Assembly (NCBI RefSeq): GCF_032452875.1
Contig: NC_083880.1
Span: 53,766,829 to 53,830,828 of the forward strand
Length of the DNA stretch: 64,000 nucleotides
Source: Bos javanicus
Taxonomy: Eukaryota; Chordata; Mammalia; Artiodactyla; Bovidae
Direction: 5' to 3'
Part shown: positions 43,701-54,800 of the stretch, in pieces
Layout: every line of letters starts with the position of its first letter
Numbering within the stretch: position 1 is the first letter of the stretch
Notes under the pieces: generated by a model
Told to the model about the DNA's origin: nothing
Databases searched by the model: none
Seen by the model: the letters and a program-made list of their open reading frames with translations, nothing else
Position numbers and translations under genes: made by a program

Positions 43701-44519
43701 CAGCCTCGGAACGCAATCGTTCTTCAGCTCTCCAGCCCTCTCAAACCCATCTCTCTGTGCCCAGTCCTGTTCTGAGCAGTACCAGACCTCCAAAGCCTGG
43801 ACAAGAGCCACTGATCCCTCCCAGGGCCCCTGTGGCCTCTGCTCCCAGTGCTGGGCACGTGACATCCCACCTGGGCTCCAGGTTCCCAAGTGCCCTTTCC
43901 GCCTGGATGTGATCCACTCAGCACAACCCACCTGGCCCTCTCCACTTCCTCCAGATGCCTTTGCCCTGGACTCAGCTTTCTTTCTTCCTAACTCTGCTTG
44001 GAACCCCCAAAGTCCTCCCTCTGCCCAGCCCCCACTGACTGCTCACTCCCTCCACCATCTGGGGGTCAACTTCCTTCAGCATGCTGCTTCCTTGTCCCAT
44101 CCCCCATACTCTGAGCATGAAAATATTCAAACAGAGATGACGATAAACACTCAGGCCTCTGCCATCCTCCGCGTAGGGAGCGTATCTGAAATTGGTTTGT
44201 ATCATCTCTCTGCATGTTTTCATTGTTTTACCACCTACATACATAACCAAGAACAACGCATAACATTCCCTGAAGATTACATTTATATGATCATGCTGAA
44301 CAAAATCCTTTGCAACTTGCTTTTACTGCTCAGTATTATTTTTGAGGTGTATCAGGGCTGACCTGGCTGGTTTTAACCCACACATTGACCCACACCTGTG
44401 TTTTCTTGCTCAGGTCCACTTTTTGTCACAATGAATCCATTTTTAGTGGCCCTGTCTCCCTGCTGCTGGGTGCAGCCGATGACCCTGGGTACCTCCAGTG
44501 GCCCAGGTACACGGGCAAG
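43701..44519. other. Anonymous sequence
   Basis: 44200-44350 is AT-richer (TACATTTATATGATCATGC) and may be an old LINE remnant. No exon recognised. Confidence 0.4.
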
Positions 44520-44702
44520 CTCTCCCGGCAGCACCCACTCACTCGTGTTGGCGTGTCCACATTCAGACTCTCCCGGCAGCATCCACTCACTCGTGTTGGC
44601 GTGTCCACATTCAGACTCTCACGGCAGCACCCACTCACTCGTGTTGGCGTGTCCACATTCCGGCAGCATCCACTCACTCGTGTTGGCGTGTCCACATTCA
44701 GA
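44520..44702. repeat. 48-bp minisatellite, four copies
   Basis: Copies lie at 44520-44567, 44568-44615, 44616-44660 (45 bp) and 44661-44702 (42 bp). The unit runs CTCTCCCGGCAGCACCCACT to CACATTCAGA, with alternating C/T at one position (CACCCAC versus CATCCAC). The last two copies have lost short pieces at their junction. The unit is divisible by three, so several frames stay open through it, which explains repetitive ORFs here; I do not think it is coding. Confidence 0.95.
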
Positions 44703-45410
44703 TGGGGCTCCCCTCCTTCCCTCAGTCATGAAACTTTCCACCCTAACCCCTGAACTTCCTCCCCATGCAGGCCCCCTGCCCGCACAGCAGGCTCCCTGGG
44801 CCTCCTCTTGGAAGAATTGCCCTTTGGTTCTGCTGCTGCATGTGTTCTGGGTGTTTTTTAGAATTTTTCATCATAGAAGGAAACAGGCAATGTTACCACA
44901 CAGAAAACAGGAAAACAAGTACCTTTTGGTGTCCTGAGGCGGGCTGTGCAAGTTTGTGTCTCTCCCCCCAGGCAGGGGCACACGGAGGTGGGTGGAGTGT
45001 GGGGAGGGGATTGAGAGAGACCTGGGAGCTGATCCTATTAGGAGTCCCCAGGGTAGCAGGACTCAGCTGACAGGGAGAGAAGGAATGTGCCTGCTGCTCA
45101 CAGTCCAGCCACTCCCAATCCTACCCCTGCCCCTGTCCTCCCCACCCCAGACTGACCCTCCTAGCTTCCCCCAACCCCCACCCCGCAGCCTGGCAATGCT
45201 CTCGCTCTGCTTTCTGGGAATTGACACCTATGCTGGATTCTGTCAGTGCAGGGCTGAGACGTAGAGGTGTTATCTCCAGCCCCATGTGGCTACCGGCCGA
45301 CAGGTACACCCACCTTCCCCTCTGTGGGAAGAGTGGGAGGAAGGCCCCCAACATCCAGTCAGAGGGCCACCAAACACAGCACCCATCAAGCCTGAACGAT
45401 GGCAGAAAGG
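44703..45410. other. Anonymous sequence
   Basis: Nothing supportable. Pyrimidine-rich at 45110-45185. Confidence 0.4.
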
Positions 45411-45414
45411 TGAG

Positions 45415-45690
45415 CTGTCCCTTTAATTTCTTCCCGGGCAAAGCCTCCAGACTACAGAAACAGCATTTTAATTTAAATTCTGATTCCACATTCATTCACA
45501 GAGCAGCTCTGAGCAGGGATTTCATTAAAGGCTTTAATAGATTTTATAGGACTTGTCACATCCGGAAAGTGATGGAGCAAATGCATTTTCTCTGCTTCCA
45601 GAATTTCAACAGCAACTCAGAAAACAAATTCACCATGAAAATGCAGAGCAAGGAGTTAGGAGCCTCACTCTAGGTAAACGACGCATGGGT
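45415..45690. promoter_or_regulatory. Candidate conserved noncoding element
   Basis: A repeat-free AT-rich block with 'ttttaatttaaattctgat' near 45466, TTTCATTAAAGGC near 45521, CTTTAATAGATTTTATAGG near 45532, GCAAATGCATTTTC near 45577 and 'acaaattcaccatgaaaatg' near 45625. A frame is open through it for a short distance only and has no known domain. Possibly part of the MYT1/NPBWR2 regulatory landscape. Confidence 0.4.
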
Positions 45691-46384
45691 GACCCGCCCT
45701 TCCTGCCCCAAACACCGGGCCATGGTCACCATAGAAATCAGAGGACAACTAAGGCCCAGGGGGTTCCCAGTGGCAGTAGGCCCACAGGACGGAGGCAGAC
45801 ACTTTGCCTGGGAGCAGGCAGCCCTCTGTGTCTATGACTCCCTTGGTCTGGGGCAGGGGACCCAGGCCCTCACACACAGGGTGGGGGCCGGTAGGCAGCT
45901 ACCACCCAGCTCAGCCTCATCAGAACAGACACACAAAGTGTGTGGTCAGCTCGTACAGGTTTGTCCCCAAGGAGCCTCACAGTCCTGGTGTTCTGGTGTC
46001 CGGGACAGCCCCGGCAAAACAGGGTCAGCCCCTCAGCCGCCTTCTGGTGCCCCGAGTGCAGCTGTCACCTGCAGGACCAGACACTGTCCCCAGGTCCCCT
46101 CCCCAGCCAGGGCACTGGTGGCCTCCTGTGGATCCTGGACCCTTCCCACGGGCGTCCCAGGGAATCTTCTCCTTTGACCTGGCCGGGAACTGTGGGGGGC
46201 ACTCCTTTGCGCACCACATCCCACGTTGTCCCCACTCTGCTCGTTGCCACCTCCAATGGCCCTGGGGTCCCCCTCCCCGGGACACCAGGGTGCAGTCATC
46301 AGCCAGTGATCAGTCATCATCACTGGACCCGGGCTCCTCCTCCCACCCCAGCTTCTGCACCTCACGGCCCCTCCCACGAGGTCC
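45691..46384. other. GC-rich anonymous sequence
   Basis: No exon or repeat recognised. A 249-codon plus-strand ORF (45804-46553) runs across this and the next element without recognisable motifs. Confidence 0.45.
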
Positions 46385-46660
46385 TCGCCTAGACACTGAA
46401 TTTCTAACAGTCAGGGCCAGTGTTAGGGAATCATCAAAGCAGAGAGCCAAAACAATTGCTTTAAGAATTTGGCTTTTTTTTTCCCCAGAAAGAGGCAAAC
46501 AGTCACCCTGGGGAAAACTATCAGTGCTCAGGGCTCTGTTACACAGACTGTAGCTTCACGTTGTTTTCCGGTTGAATTTTGTGTCAAGGAGCAGCAAAAC
46601 TTTTTGGCAAGGGCTCGACACAAGTGTGCTAAATGAGCAAATGAACAAAGGAGAGTATGA
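46385..46660. promoter_or_regulatory. Candidate conserved noncoding element
   Basis: A repeat-free block with AAACAATTGCTTTAAGAATTT near 46448, TTGAATTTTGTGTC near 46573 and 'ctaaatgagcaaatgaac' near 46629. The AACAATTGCTTTAA word resembles the AATTGCTTTAAAG word at 41.16 kb. Noncoding by frame, with AT content well above its flanks. Confidence 0.4.
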
Positions 46661-47284
46661 CTCAAGGGGCAGCACAGGGCACTGCCCCCCTGGGAGGAAC
46701 AGGGACCCCTCCCCACCCCAAGAGACCCTACTCTGTTCAGTTTCACACACCAGCCTCAGGCCCCCACTGCTCCAAAGACCGGTTCACCCGGGAGCCCCGA
46801 GCAGGAAAGGCCATCACAGGCGGGTACAGCTCATGGTCAGCTCATTCCACATGGACCCTTCCCTTGGTCTCTGAGCCCTCTAGCCCCTGACCCCATCCTG
46901 CACCCTAGGGTGCTCTGTCCAAGGCCCCCGAGGAGCTCTTCAAACCACGCATTCCCAAGTTAGTGTGTTGGCGCAATAATTGGTGCACCGTCCTGTGCTC
47001 TGTCCAGTGTCCAGCCAGTCCCACCTGCCCAGGCCGGGGTGACCTGCAGGTGGGCCAGTGGGCTGTTGGTGGGGACTGGCTAACAGGGAGCCCCCGGGAG
47101 CCCCACAGCCCTCCCTGCACAGGCCTCGCTCCCAGGTCTCAGCTTCTGTTGGGCAGGCTTCTCAGGTCCCCTCAGGTCTAGGGTGGACCCCACTTCTCCT
47201 GAGTAGTTGCTCTATACCCTGACCATATCTTAATCTCTTTATTCAGCTCTCCTCAAATTTCCCAATTTCAGGATGACGTGTCTC
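46661..47284. other. Anonymous sequence
   Basis: GC-rich up to about 47200 and balanced afterwards. A small motif GCGCAATAATTGGTGC is at 46971-46986. No exon or repeat recognised. Confidence 0.4.
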
Positions 47285-47995
47285 TAACTGGACCCTGACA
47301 CAGATCCCTAACTTGGACCAAAATAAATTCTAAATGGGTCAAAGATGTAAATGTTTAAAAATAACCATAAAAGTACTAGAATGGAGCATGGAGAGCATAC
47401 CACGAGTTCACAAAGCCCAAATCGTGAAAGACTGCTTACCTCACTTGATTTAAAATTTCCTACATGGCAAAACTCAGATAAATAAAGCAAAAGTCAAATA
47501 ACAAGTGAGGAAAAGTGTTTGTAGGTATTTAGGGATAAAGCCTTACTATGTAAAGAGCCTGTCCAATCATTAAGACAAGATCCAACCACCCAGTAAAAAA
47601 AATGAGTCAAAGCTGTTACAGAACAAGGGAAAACACAACTTTAAAATACATGAAAACTGTTCAACTTGACTCATGGTAGGAGAAATGGAATTCTGAAGAG
47701 CAGGGTTGCTCTTAGATTGGCAAAGATGCAAAGCTTTCCTAACATGGTTATGTTGGGAGGGTGTGGGGGACAAACAGTTGACCCAATGACATGGGCAGGT
47801 ATCAGGCGAACTCTGTGAAGGGCGGCAGAGGCAGACCTCAAAGTAAAGCCCACTCGCACGTGGGTCTGTCCGGAAGCCCACCTGCCACTTGAAAAGGCGC
47901 AGGTTCAGAGACATCACTGTCCACGAAAAAAAGATCAGTGAAATGTCCATCAACGAGGACTAACCAGCACTGTGGATGGGACAGCCTTATTGTTT
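47285..47995 (+). mobile_element. Old L1 LINE fragment (ORF2 end and 3' UTR)
   Basis: Words 'gggtcaaagatgtaaatgt', 'aaccataaaagtactagaat', 'tcctacatggcaaaactc', 'agagcctgtccaatcatt' and 'ctgtccacgaaaaaaagatc' follow the L1M-type ORF2 C-terminus and 3' UTR, heavily mutated. It has no intact domain. A short AT-rich piece at 48245-48300 may be a separate remnant. Confidence 0.7.
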
Positions 47996-50015
47996 GTGAT
48001 GCTCAGAACAGCCTAGGGGTCCACAGGCCGCTGATGGAGGGACCACAGGTCCCTGGGCTGAGAAGCAGGGGAGGGGAGCCAGGTGTGGAGGGTGGGAGAA
48101 GTGCGGGGTGGGGGAAGTAGGGGAGAGCGAAGCGGGGTGGCAGGGGCAGTGGAGAAGGAGGGGAGGGAGGTCTGTTTCAACCATAACCCTCCTTGTTGTA
48201 CCCTTTTCTTCCTGAATCATCTGCGCTAATGGCCTAGTTTCCCTCCCAAAAAAGTAATAATAAAATAAATTAAAGTATTTAATTGTTTAATCCCCAATCC
48301 TGCAATGTATCCACTCAGGACAAGAGGTTCTGACCCTGGAGCCTGCAGGTGGGAACACCCAAGTAATTCTGAAACGCTGGGGGGCCAGGGCTGGGGACAG
48401 CCCTTCCGAGAATGTTGTGGGTGTCTTCCACTCACTCCAACAAGAACCGTGGCAGCCATCATAAGGGCAAACTCGGGGAGACACTGAATCCCTCTGAAGG
48501 CTGAGTGGGCAGCCGAGGTCTGGGGATACAGGGAGGGGGTCCCCAGGACCTGTGGGGCAGGTCAGGGCCACCTGGGCCTGGTTCTGTGTGGTCGGGCTGA
48601 CAGCCCTTTCTGGAATGACCGTGGACCCCAGGGAAGAAATGTGGCCAAGTCCCTGGGGCTCCACTGGCACAGACAGAGCTCAGGCGGGGGGATTATGAGG
48701 GTGGGCAAAGAGAGGGTCCCCACAGGATGAGAAAGGGCCCACCAGGCCAGTCTCCTTCCAGTGCAGTCTCTACTTTCAGCTATCTCACCCCTCCCCCACC
48801 CCCAGACGCACCTGCTCCCCATCACATTCCTCCACTCCTCCCCAATCCTAGGACCACAGCTTGAAGGCCACCTCTCAGGGCTGGCCCATCCAGACAAGCC
48901 TCTAGAGCAAGGAAGATCAACTCTGGATGGGAATTCCTGGGGGTGGGTCCACATGCCCCGGAACCCCCAGGGTCACGTCCCTCAACGGGAGCTCACACCT
49001 GTATTGAATGAAGCCCTGCCGCCAAGCCTGGGGTTCCACCACAGGGCCTTGGCTGGGTATGTCCAGGGTAGACTTTGGGCTCCTGGGCTAGGGCCACAGG
49101 ACCTTCCCCCTGGGTCGCCCCCAGGCCATCGGTCCCAAGTCCTCTGCAGCAGTGCTCAGAATTGGCCACTGGGGGTCAGGGTTGAGCTGCATGAAGAGAA
49201 CCCAGCGCTGCGGGGAACAGAAAGACCCTTCCCACCCACCCACCCGCCCAGCCCTGGGGAAATGGTTACTGCTCCAGTGGCCACCAGGCAAAGCTGATCC
49301 AAGAGGGCCTCTTGGAAGAAGGGGGCTTCGAGTGGCTTCCCTTACAACAGAGCTCCACAGCTCGGGCCAGTGGCTGGCCTTCTGGTCTCCCAGTTCCCTG
49401 TATAGGCAGTGATTTCCCCACACCCCGAGACCACTGGGGAGTTCTCTCCCCTGCAGCTCCTGACCTGTCAGTAGCCTCTGCTCCCTCACAGCTGACGCAA
49501 AGCCAGCGTTTACTCCAAGCACCCACCTGGCCATCCAAGCCCAAGGCTAGAACCCCGGACCAGGCCCAGGGCAACAGGGACAGGGGGAACTGGATGGGGT
49601 TCCTTCCAACATCACAGAGCCCTCACCCCATCATCTCAGCTAACCTCTCCACACTGAGGCTCGGATACTCTAATTCCCACCCGCACTCCCAACTGCCACC
49701 TGGAGGTGTGGACAGACATCAGGAGAGACCTGTGTCCACAGCACGAGCACCAGCTCCGCTCAAGTCCATGCTCCTCCGTGCTGGGAACAAAGCTGGGCTG
49801 TGAGTTTTCAGCTGCTCCAGGATCTGCCAGGCTCCTGGGAGCACCGGTGGGGATGGGCACTGGGGCCAGCCCCCTGGATGTCCTCCCATGGACACTACTG
49901 ATGGCGGCAGCTCCACTAGCAGCTAACCTGCCTGTTGTGCTAGGACAGTGAGCACTCGCCAGGGGAATGTCCGCCAGAGTCCCTGCCCTCACCTGGGAAG
50001 TAGTCAGTGAGGTGG
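47996..50015. other. GC-rich anonymous sequence
   Basis: 48050-48170 is purine/G-rich. No exon or RNA gene recognised. A 272-codon minus-strand ORF (49636-50454) has long Pro/Thr/Ser runs (for example TPPTTTPAPAPTTS) that reflect the complementary G-rich tract, not a domain. Confidence 0.5.
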
Positions 50016-50017
50016 TA

Positions 50018-50046
50018 GGGGCGGGGGCGGGGGTGGTGGTGGGGGG
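50018..50046 (+). other. Strong G-quadruplex candidate
   Basis: Four G-runs of 4, 5, 5 and 6 (50018-50021, 50023-50027, 50029-50033, 50041-50046) are separated by C, C and TGGTGGT loops. The two one-base loops predict a very stable parallel quadruplex on the plus strand. It lies in intergenic DNA about 7.5 kb upstream of NPBWR2. Confidence 0.8.
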
Positions 50047-50155
50047 TGTTGCAGTGGAGAAGCGCATACTCGTGGGGCTCCACCAGTGCCTGGCAACAGC
50101 CGGCATTGAAACCAGAGGAGACAGACCAAGGGTATCAGCAGAGGGGCCTCTACTA

Positions 50156-50178
50156 GGACAGGGTCGCCATGGTGACAG
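50156..50178. promoter_or_regulatory. RFX-like X-box, copy 1
   Basis: The near-palindrome GTCGCCATGGTGAC at 50163-50176 fits the RFX X-box pattern of two RYYRCC-type halves around AT. It sits in a 23-bp block (50156-50178) that occurs again, identically, at 50484-50506. Confidence 0.5.
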
Positions 50179-50483
50179 GGGCAGGCTAGGTGGAGGTGGG
50201 GGACAGGATTGTCTTCTGGCCACACCATGCAGCCCTCCCTCCAGGGAAAGTGTCCTCTCATGTCCACCCGGGCAAGCCACCCCACCCCCGATAAGTGGTT
50301 CGTCCAGGACCAAGGGGTTTCCTGGAATGCGGATGTTCAGGGCTGAAACGTGGACAGTCACAGGTAATCTGGGAGGGCCGCCCTCCATAAAGGGGACACT
50401 GGAGGTCACAGAGTCACAGGCAGAGAGGCTCTCGAGAGGACATAAAGTGGACACCAGGCAATGTGCCTGAGTGAGAACTGCTG

Positions 50484-50506
50484 GGACAGGGTCGCCATGG
50501 TGACAG
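50484..50506. promoter_or_regulatory. RFX-like X-box, copy 2
   Basis: A second identical 23-bp block with GTCGCCATGGTGAC at 50491-50504, 328 bp after the first. Sequence on either side is not duplicated, so this is not a simple tandem duplication. Confidence 0.5.
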
Positions 50507-53500
50507 AAGCACCCAAACGTGGGCAGGGGCAGGTGGGAGCTGGCACTGACGCTGACTCACCAGGGTTGGGCATGGGGCCCGCGCCTCCTCCAGACCCGGC
50601 TGCTCCTGGAGCATTAAGAATAGGTCTGGGAAGGACGGACACCCAGGGCCTGGGCTTCACCTGCAGCTCCGAGGACACTGCTCGCTCTGTGGGCCTCAGT
50701 CCAGCGAGAAGAGAGAAGTCCATGGAGCACCCACAGGGCCCCCGGGCACAGGAAGGTGGCCGTGATCAGGGCGAGAGGCCACCATGAAGTCGGGTCCCGG
50801 CTGACCCCCACACGTCCACTGCTTCCTCCATCCCCAGGCTGGCCTGGGCTCTGCTCTGTTCCAAGGTAGGAGCCATGAACGCCATGCCCACAGCCCCTGC
50901 TGACCCTGATCTCCCCTCAGGGGCCCTCCCAGACAGCCTTGGCTTTCCCAAGACACCCTCACCCAGCCTGGCCTTTGACCTCCTCTTTCCCGTTGCCAAG
51001 TCCACCACCTGCGACGCAAGGGAGCAGTCTGCACAGGTGAAGCCCCACCCACCCCTGTGTTCCCTGCTGATGCCAGCTGAAGCTAAAATTGTGGTGGGCG
51101 AGGTAAGGGGAGCTACCTGTCTGGATTCAAACCTCTGTCCTCTCCCGACACCAACAAGACAGTGCCTAGGGCCCTGAAACTGGACTGTCCCCACAGAACT
51201 GTAGGACCCCGCAGGCCAGGCCAACCGGGTCAGCAGGCTATCCCTACCTCCCTACCGCGACCCACGTTTAGAGGTGGATGGGGGCTGAGGTCCCAGGCAA
51301 GGGAAGCTGAGCTGTGTCCAGGCCCCAGGCCTCACCCGTGCCCTGCACTAGCCCAGAGTCACCCTCATGGCCTCCATGCCCACAGCTGCGGAGGCCTGTG
51401 CTCTAGCGACCTCCAGATGCTGCAAACCTGTTCTGGGTCTTCATCTCCTGCTAGAAGCTCCTCTCACCGCCATCCCTAAGGACGCATGAAGCTGAGTGCA
51501 CTGTGGTACTGACGGGATGGCCCCAGACCCCAGCCCAGCGCTTTCTGGAGGGTGGACAGGGAGGAGAGATGTGCGTCCCACAGGACACACGGCCAAAAGG
51601 GCCCAGACAAAGGGCTTCCAGACCCAAGTCATCACTCACAGCTCCAACCAGCTCAGTCCCTGGACAGAAACCCCACGCCGCCCCAAGCCAAAGGTTCCCG
51701 GCTGGGCAGAGTCACTGCCCTATCAGGGCCAGTGGGTCGCAGCAGCCCCTCCTGACACCACTGCCAGGGTGATAACAAAAGGGCCCCCCCAAGAGCCCTA
51801 GACAAAGGCTCTGCCCCCAGGCCAGGCCCACAGAAGGGCATCACTGCTCCGTGGACTAGCAGGGCTAAGCGGGGGTCCAGGGCAACCCCACCCCTAGGAG
51901 GCCCGCAACCCACAGCTGAGGCTGTCTCCTTCCCATCCTGGATGTAACCCCCACCCCCACCCCTCGCTCAGGTACTGGCCCAGCCCTGCTTAGAGTCCTG
52001 GATGCCCCTCCCTGGGCACCCTCAGCCAAGCCCTCCTCCTTCCCAGCGCACCAGCACTTCCCCCTCTGTACTGCACCGCCCCCCCCAACCCTAGGCGTGG
52101 GCCCTCCAAGACTCCCACATGCTGCTCTGAGATCCTCCCACAGGACACCCAGAACCTCTCCCAGCCGTGGGTCTGGCAGGTCCTCAGAGCCCTGCAGACA
52201 CCAGGCTTCTCCAGGGTCCCTCACAGCAGGACCCCAGAGGCCACAGAGAGGGCCTGGCAGTGGGCAGTGCCCTGGCAAGGGTCCCTCCCCAGGTTCTGAA
52301 CCTTGTGGGAGAGCCTTGAACACGCCAACGAGACACAGCAGGGCGGAGGGCTGCTGCCACGTGCAGACCTAAGGGGGCCCAGAGGTGCATTAACGAGCCA
52401 CGTGCGTGTGTGTGTCAGCCTGAGGGGAGAATGCAAACACAGCATGTGCCGGCAGCACGCTGCAAACGTGGGGCATGGAACACACACGTGTTCACCACAC
52501 CCGTGCGACAGGTACACGACTGTGGGGCTTCCGGCCTGCCCTTGCTACCTCCCCATCACGGATCCCCCTGCCAGAGATGCCCCCCTGCCCTCGCCCAGCC
52601 CCCCTGAGGAGGCCCAGTCTCTCAGTGAGTGGCCTGGACAGCCCAGATGGATCTAAAGGCACAGGCAGGACACAACCGCGTGCAATCTGGAATGAATGGG
52701 TGGTTCACGCAGCCGCTGGGGACGGAGGGCTGGGCGCTAGGGTCTGTGTGCTGGGAGGGCACGTGTGTCTATCTGTGTCTGTGTGTCCAAGCCTGGGGAT
52801 GGTACCAGGCAAGTGTGAAGGAGGAGGGAATAAGCAAAGCCAGAGGCCCGGCCCTGCAGGACCCAGTGCCCTGGCCCCACCAGCTTCATCCATCCTCCCC
52901 GTCCCACAGACAGAGGGCACCGTCTGAGGCCAGAAAGTCTAGCTTCCAGAGCATCCCAGACCCTCTGGGCCCAGAGAGTAGCTGAGCTGTGTGGCCTCTG
53001 TGAGAGGACAAGCACTGCCCCCTCCAGCGTCATCAAGATGCCTGGCCTCCTGTTGACTCACCTGCCCACCAACCTGCAGTAAGAACCACAGGTGAACCCG
53101 GAGGCCAGGTTCATGGACGCGTCCTTCCTGGGTCTGGCTCTGGCCCAGAGCGCTCTGCCGCCCCCTACACACACTCCCACCACCCACATGCACATCCACA
53201 GGCCCAGCCATGCCTGTGACCCTTCCAGCCTGAGAACCAGAGGCACCTGCTCCCTCCCTCCCAGTCCTGCCTATGCACTGAGTGACCAGGGAACTGGTCC
53301 ACAAACACTCCATGCGCACGAAGACTTCCCAGGAGATGGCCCTGCACTCACATCACGGGGAGCACCTTCTGGTCGGCCCAGAAGGCCTGTCTCTGGTTGC
53401 TGGAGTCTGGGCAGGAGGGAGGGGACAGGGCCTTACCCCCACCCCTGGGGAAGGAAGTGGGAGTCCCCTGCGAACACACCTAACAATCCCCTCAGGCTGA

Positions 53501-53912
53501 GAGGGCTGGTGCCCAGGGAGCCTTGGGCCTCCTTTCTGTATCCTGCTTCTCAGCATGGGGTGGGGTGGGTGGGCAGGGCAGGCTGGGGGGCCTCTGAGCA
53601 CACCCCAGCCCAGGCTGTCCTTCAAATCCCCGCATTTTGAAGGTCTCGGATGGGGTGAGCGCCCACAGCCAGCTGGACTCTGGACCCATCCTGACCAACC
53701 TTCCCGCCCCACCTGACTCCCAGGCCAGGGCTCCTGACCAGGCCCCTTGCTCCCCTAACCCCTCACCCGACAGACCTTCTCAGCCTGAGGACCTGACCCG
53801 CCCATCCTCCCCTCTTCAAAACTGTCAGGAAGGCCAGAGCCAGTGCCCCAAGGGAGAACTAAGCCCCTCCCCCCCAGCAGCCTCTCTTCAGGCCCAAGCC
53901 GGAGCCGCAAGC
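50507..53912. other. GC-rich anonymous sequence
   Basis: No exon, RNA gene or recognisable repeat. Dense overlapping ORFs on both strands are rich in Pro, Gly, Arg and Ser, as expected for chance frames in this composition. Confidence 0.5.
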
Positions 53913-53968
53913 AGACCCCCCATATCCTGTGCCTCCCAGCAGACCCCCCATATCCTGTGCCTCCCAGC
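53913..53968. repeat. 28-bp tandem duplication
   Basis: The unit starting AGACCCCCCATATCCTGTGC occurs at 53913-53940 and 53941-53968 without a difference. Intergenic. Confidence 0.93.
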
Positions 53969-54689
53969 ATTGACCTGCCAGGCCTCTCCTACCTCCTCGA
54001 TCTCAGCACAGGTATCACCTTCTCAGCAAGACCACCCTGTGTATGGACGGCATCTCTGCTTTCTTCCTCCACTAACTCCTTACCTCTGATTACACCTGCA
54101 CTGCACTCGGCACTTCACACTGTCGTTTACTGCCTCTCCCGCTAAAGGGTCAGCCCTGGGAGGACAGGGGTGTTCTCCTGTTCACTGCTCTTCTCCTGGA
54201 CAAACACTTGAAGGGCAGATGAATGACTCTGGGCCGAGGACTGGGATATCTGCGAACTGCCTGAGCAGAGCCCCCATAGGACCCTAGCCTGGCTGCCCCT
54301 GGCCTGTCCCGCCAGCCCTGAGCCCAGGACCTCCCTCCCAGCCTGACCCAACCACCGAGCGTGCCCTGCCCCTGGGGCAGCTTGGTGCCCACTGGTGCTG
54401 AAGTGCTGAAGAGGGAGAGGCAGCGAGTTCTCTTTCTGCTTCCCTGGAAATGGGCCCCAATCACCTGTCTCTTCTCACTGAGCCAAGCCTCCCGGCTCTC
54501 TCCTTAGAGGCAGCACTGCCTGCAAGGCCCTCTCTGAGCCCTGAACCTGACATCAGGAGAAGGGACGGGCCCGGACTCCGGCGCAGGGCATCTGCCCCTG
54601 CCTGCCTGGACAGAGCCGAGCCCAGGTAGCCAAAGCACACACAGAGGCACACAGGGGAGCACATACTCGCCTCTGCCTGAGGACATAGC
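53969..54689. other. Anonymous sequence
   Basis: Nothing supportable; no exon or repeat recognised. Confidence 0.4.
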
Positions 54690-54800
54690 TGTGAGTGTGT
54701 GTTAAGTGCATGCATGCGTGTATGTGCGTGTGCACGTCTGTGTGTGTGCACGGTTTGTGTGTGTATGTCTGCGTGTGTCTGTGTGTGCAGGTACGTGAGA
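54690..54800. repeat. Degenerate TG-rich tract
   Basis: TGTGTG, GCATGCATGCG and TGTGCG words form a roughly 110-bp alternating purine-pyrimidine tract similar to that at 38.4 kb. Possible Z-DNA former; no gene. Confidence 0.75.

Noticed and set aside
44520..44702. Regularly spaced repeats, CRISPR-like at a glance
   Set aside because: Units are contiguous with no unique spacers, in a mammalian nuclear genome; a minisatellite.
44398..44937. Plus-strand ORF with internal amino-acid repeats
   Set aside because: The repeats come from a 48-bp minisatellite that keeps several frames open on both strands; not evidence for a repeat protein.
45804..46553. 249-codon plus-strand ORF
   Set aside because: Runs through anonymous GC-rich DNA into a noncoding AT-rich block; no homology that I recognise.
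49636..50454. 272-codon minus-strand ORF
   Set aside because: Low-complexity Pro/Thr/Ser region is the complement of the G-quadruplex tract; no conserved motif, signal or known family.
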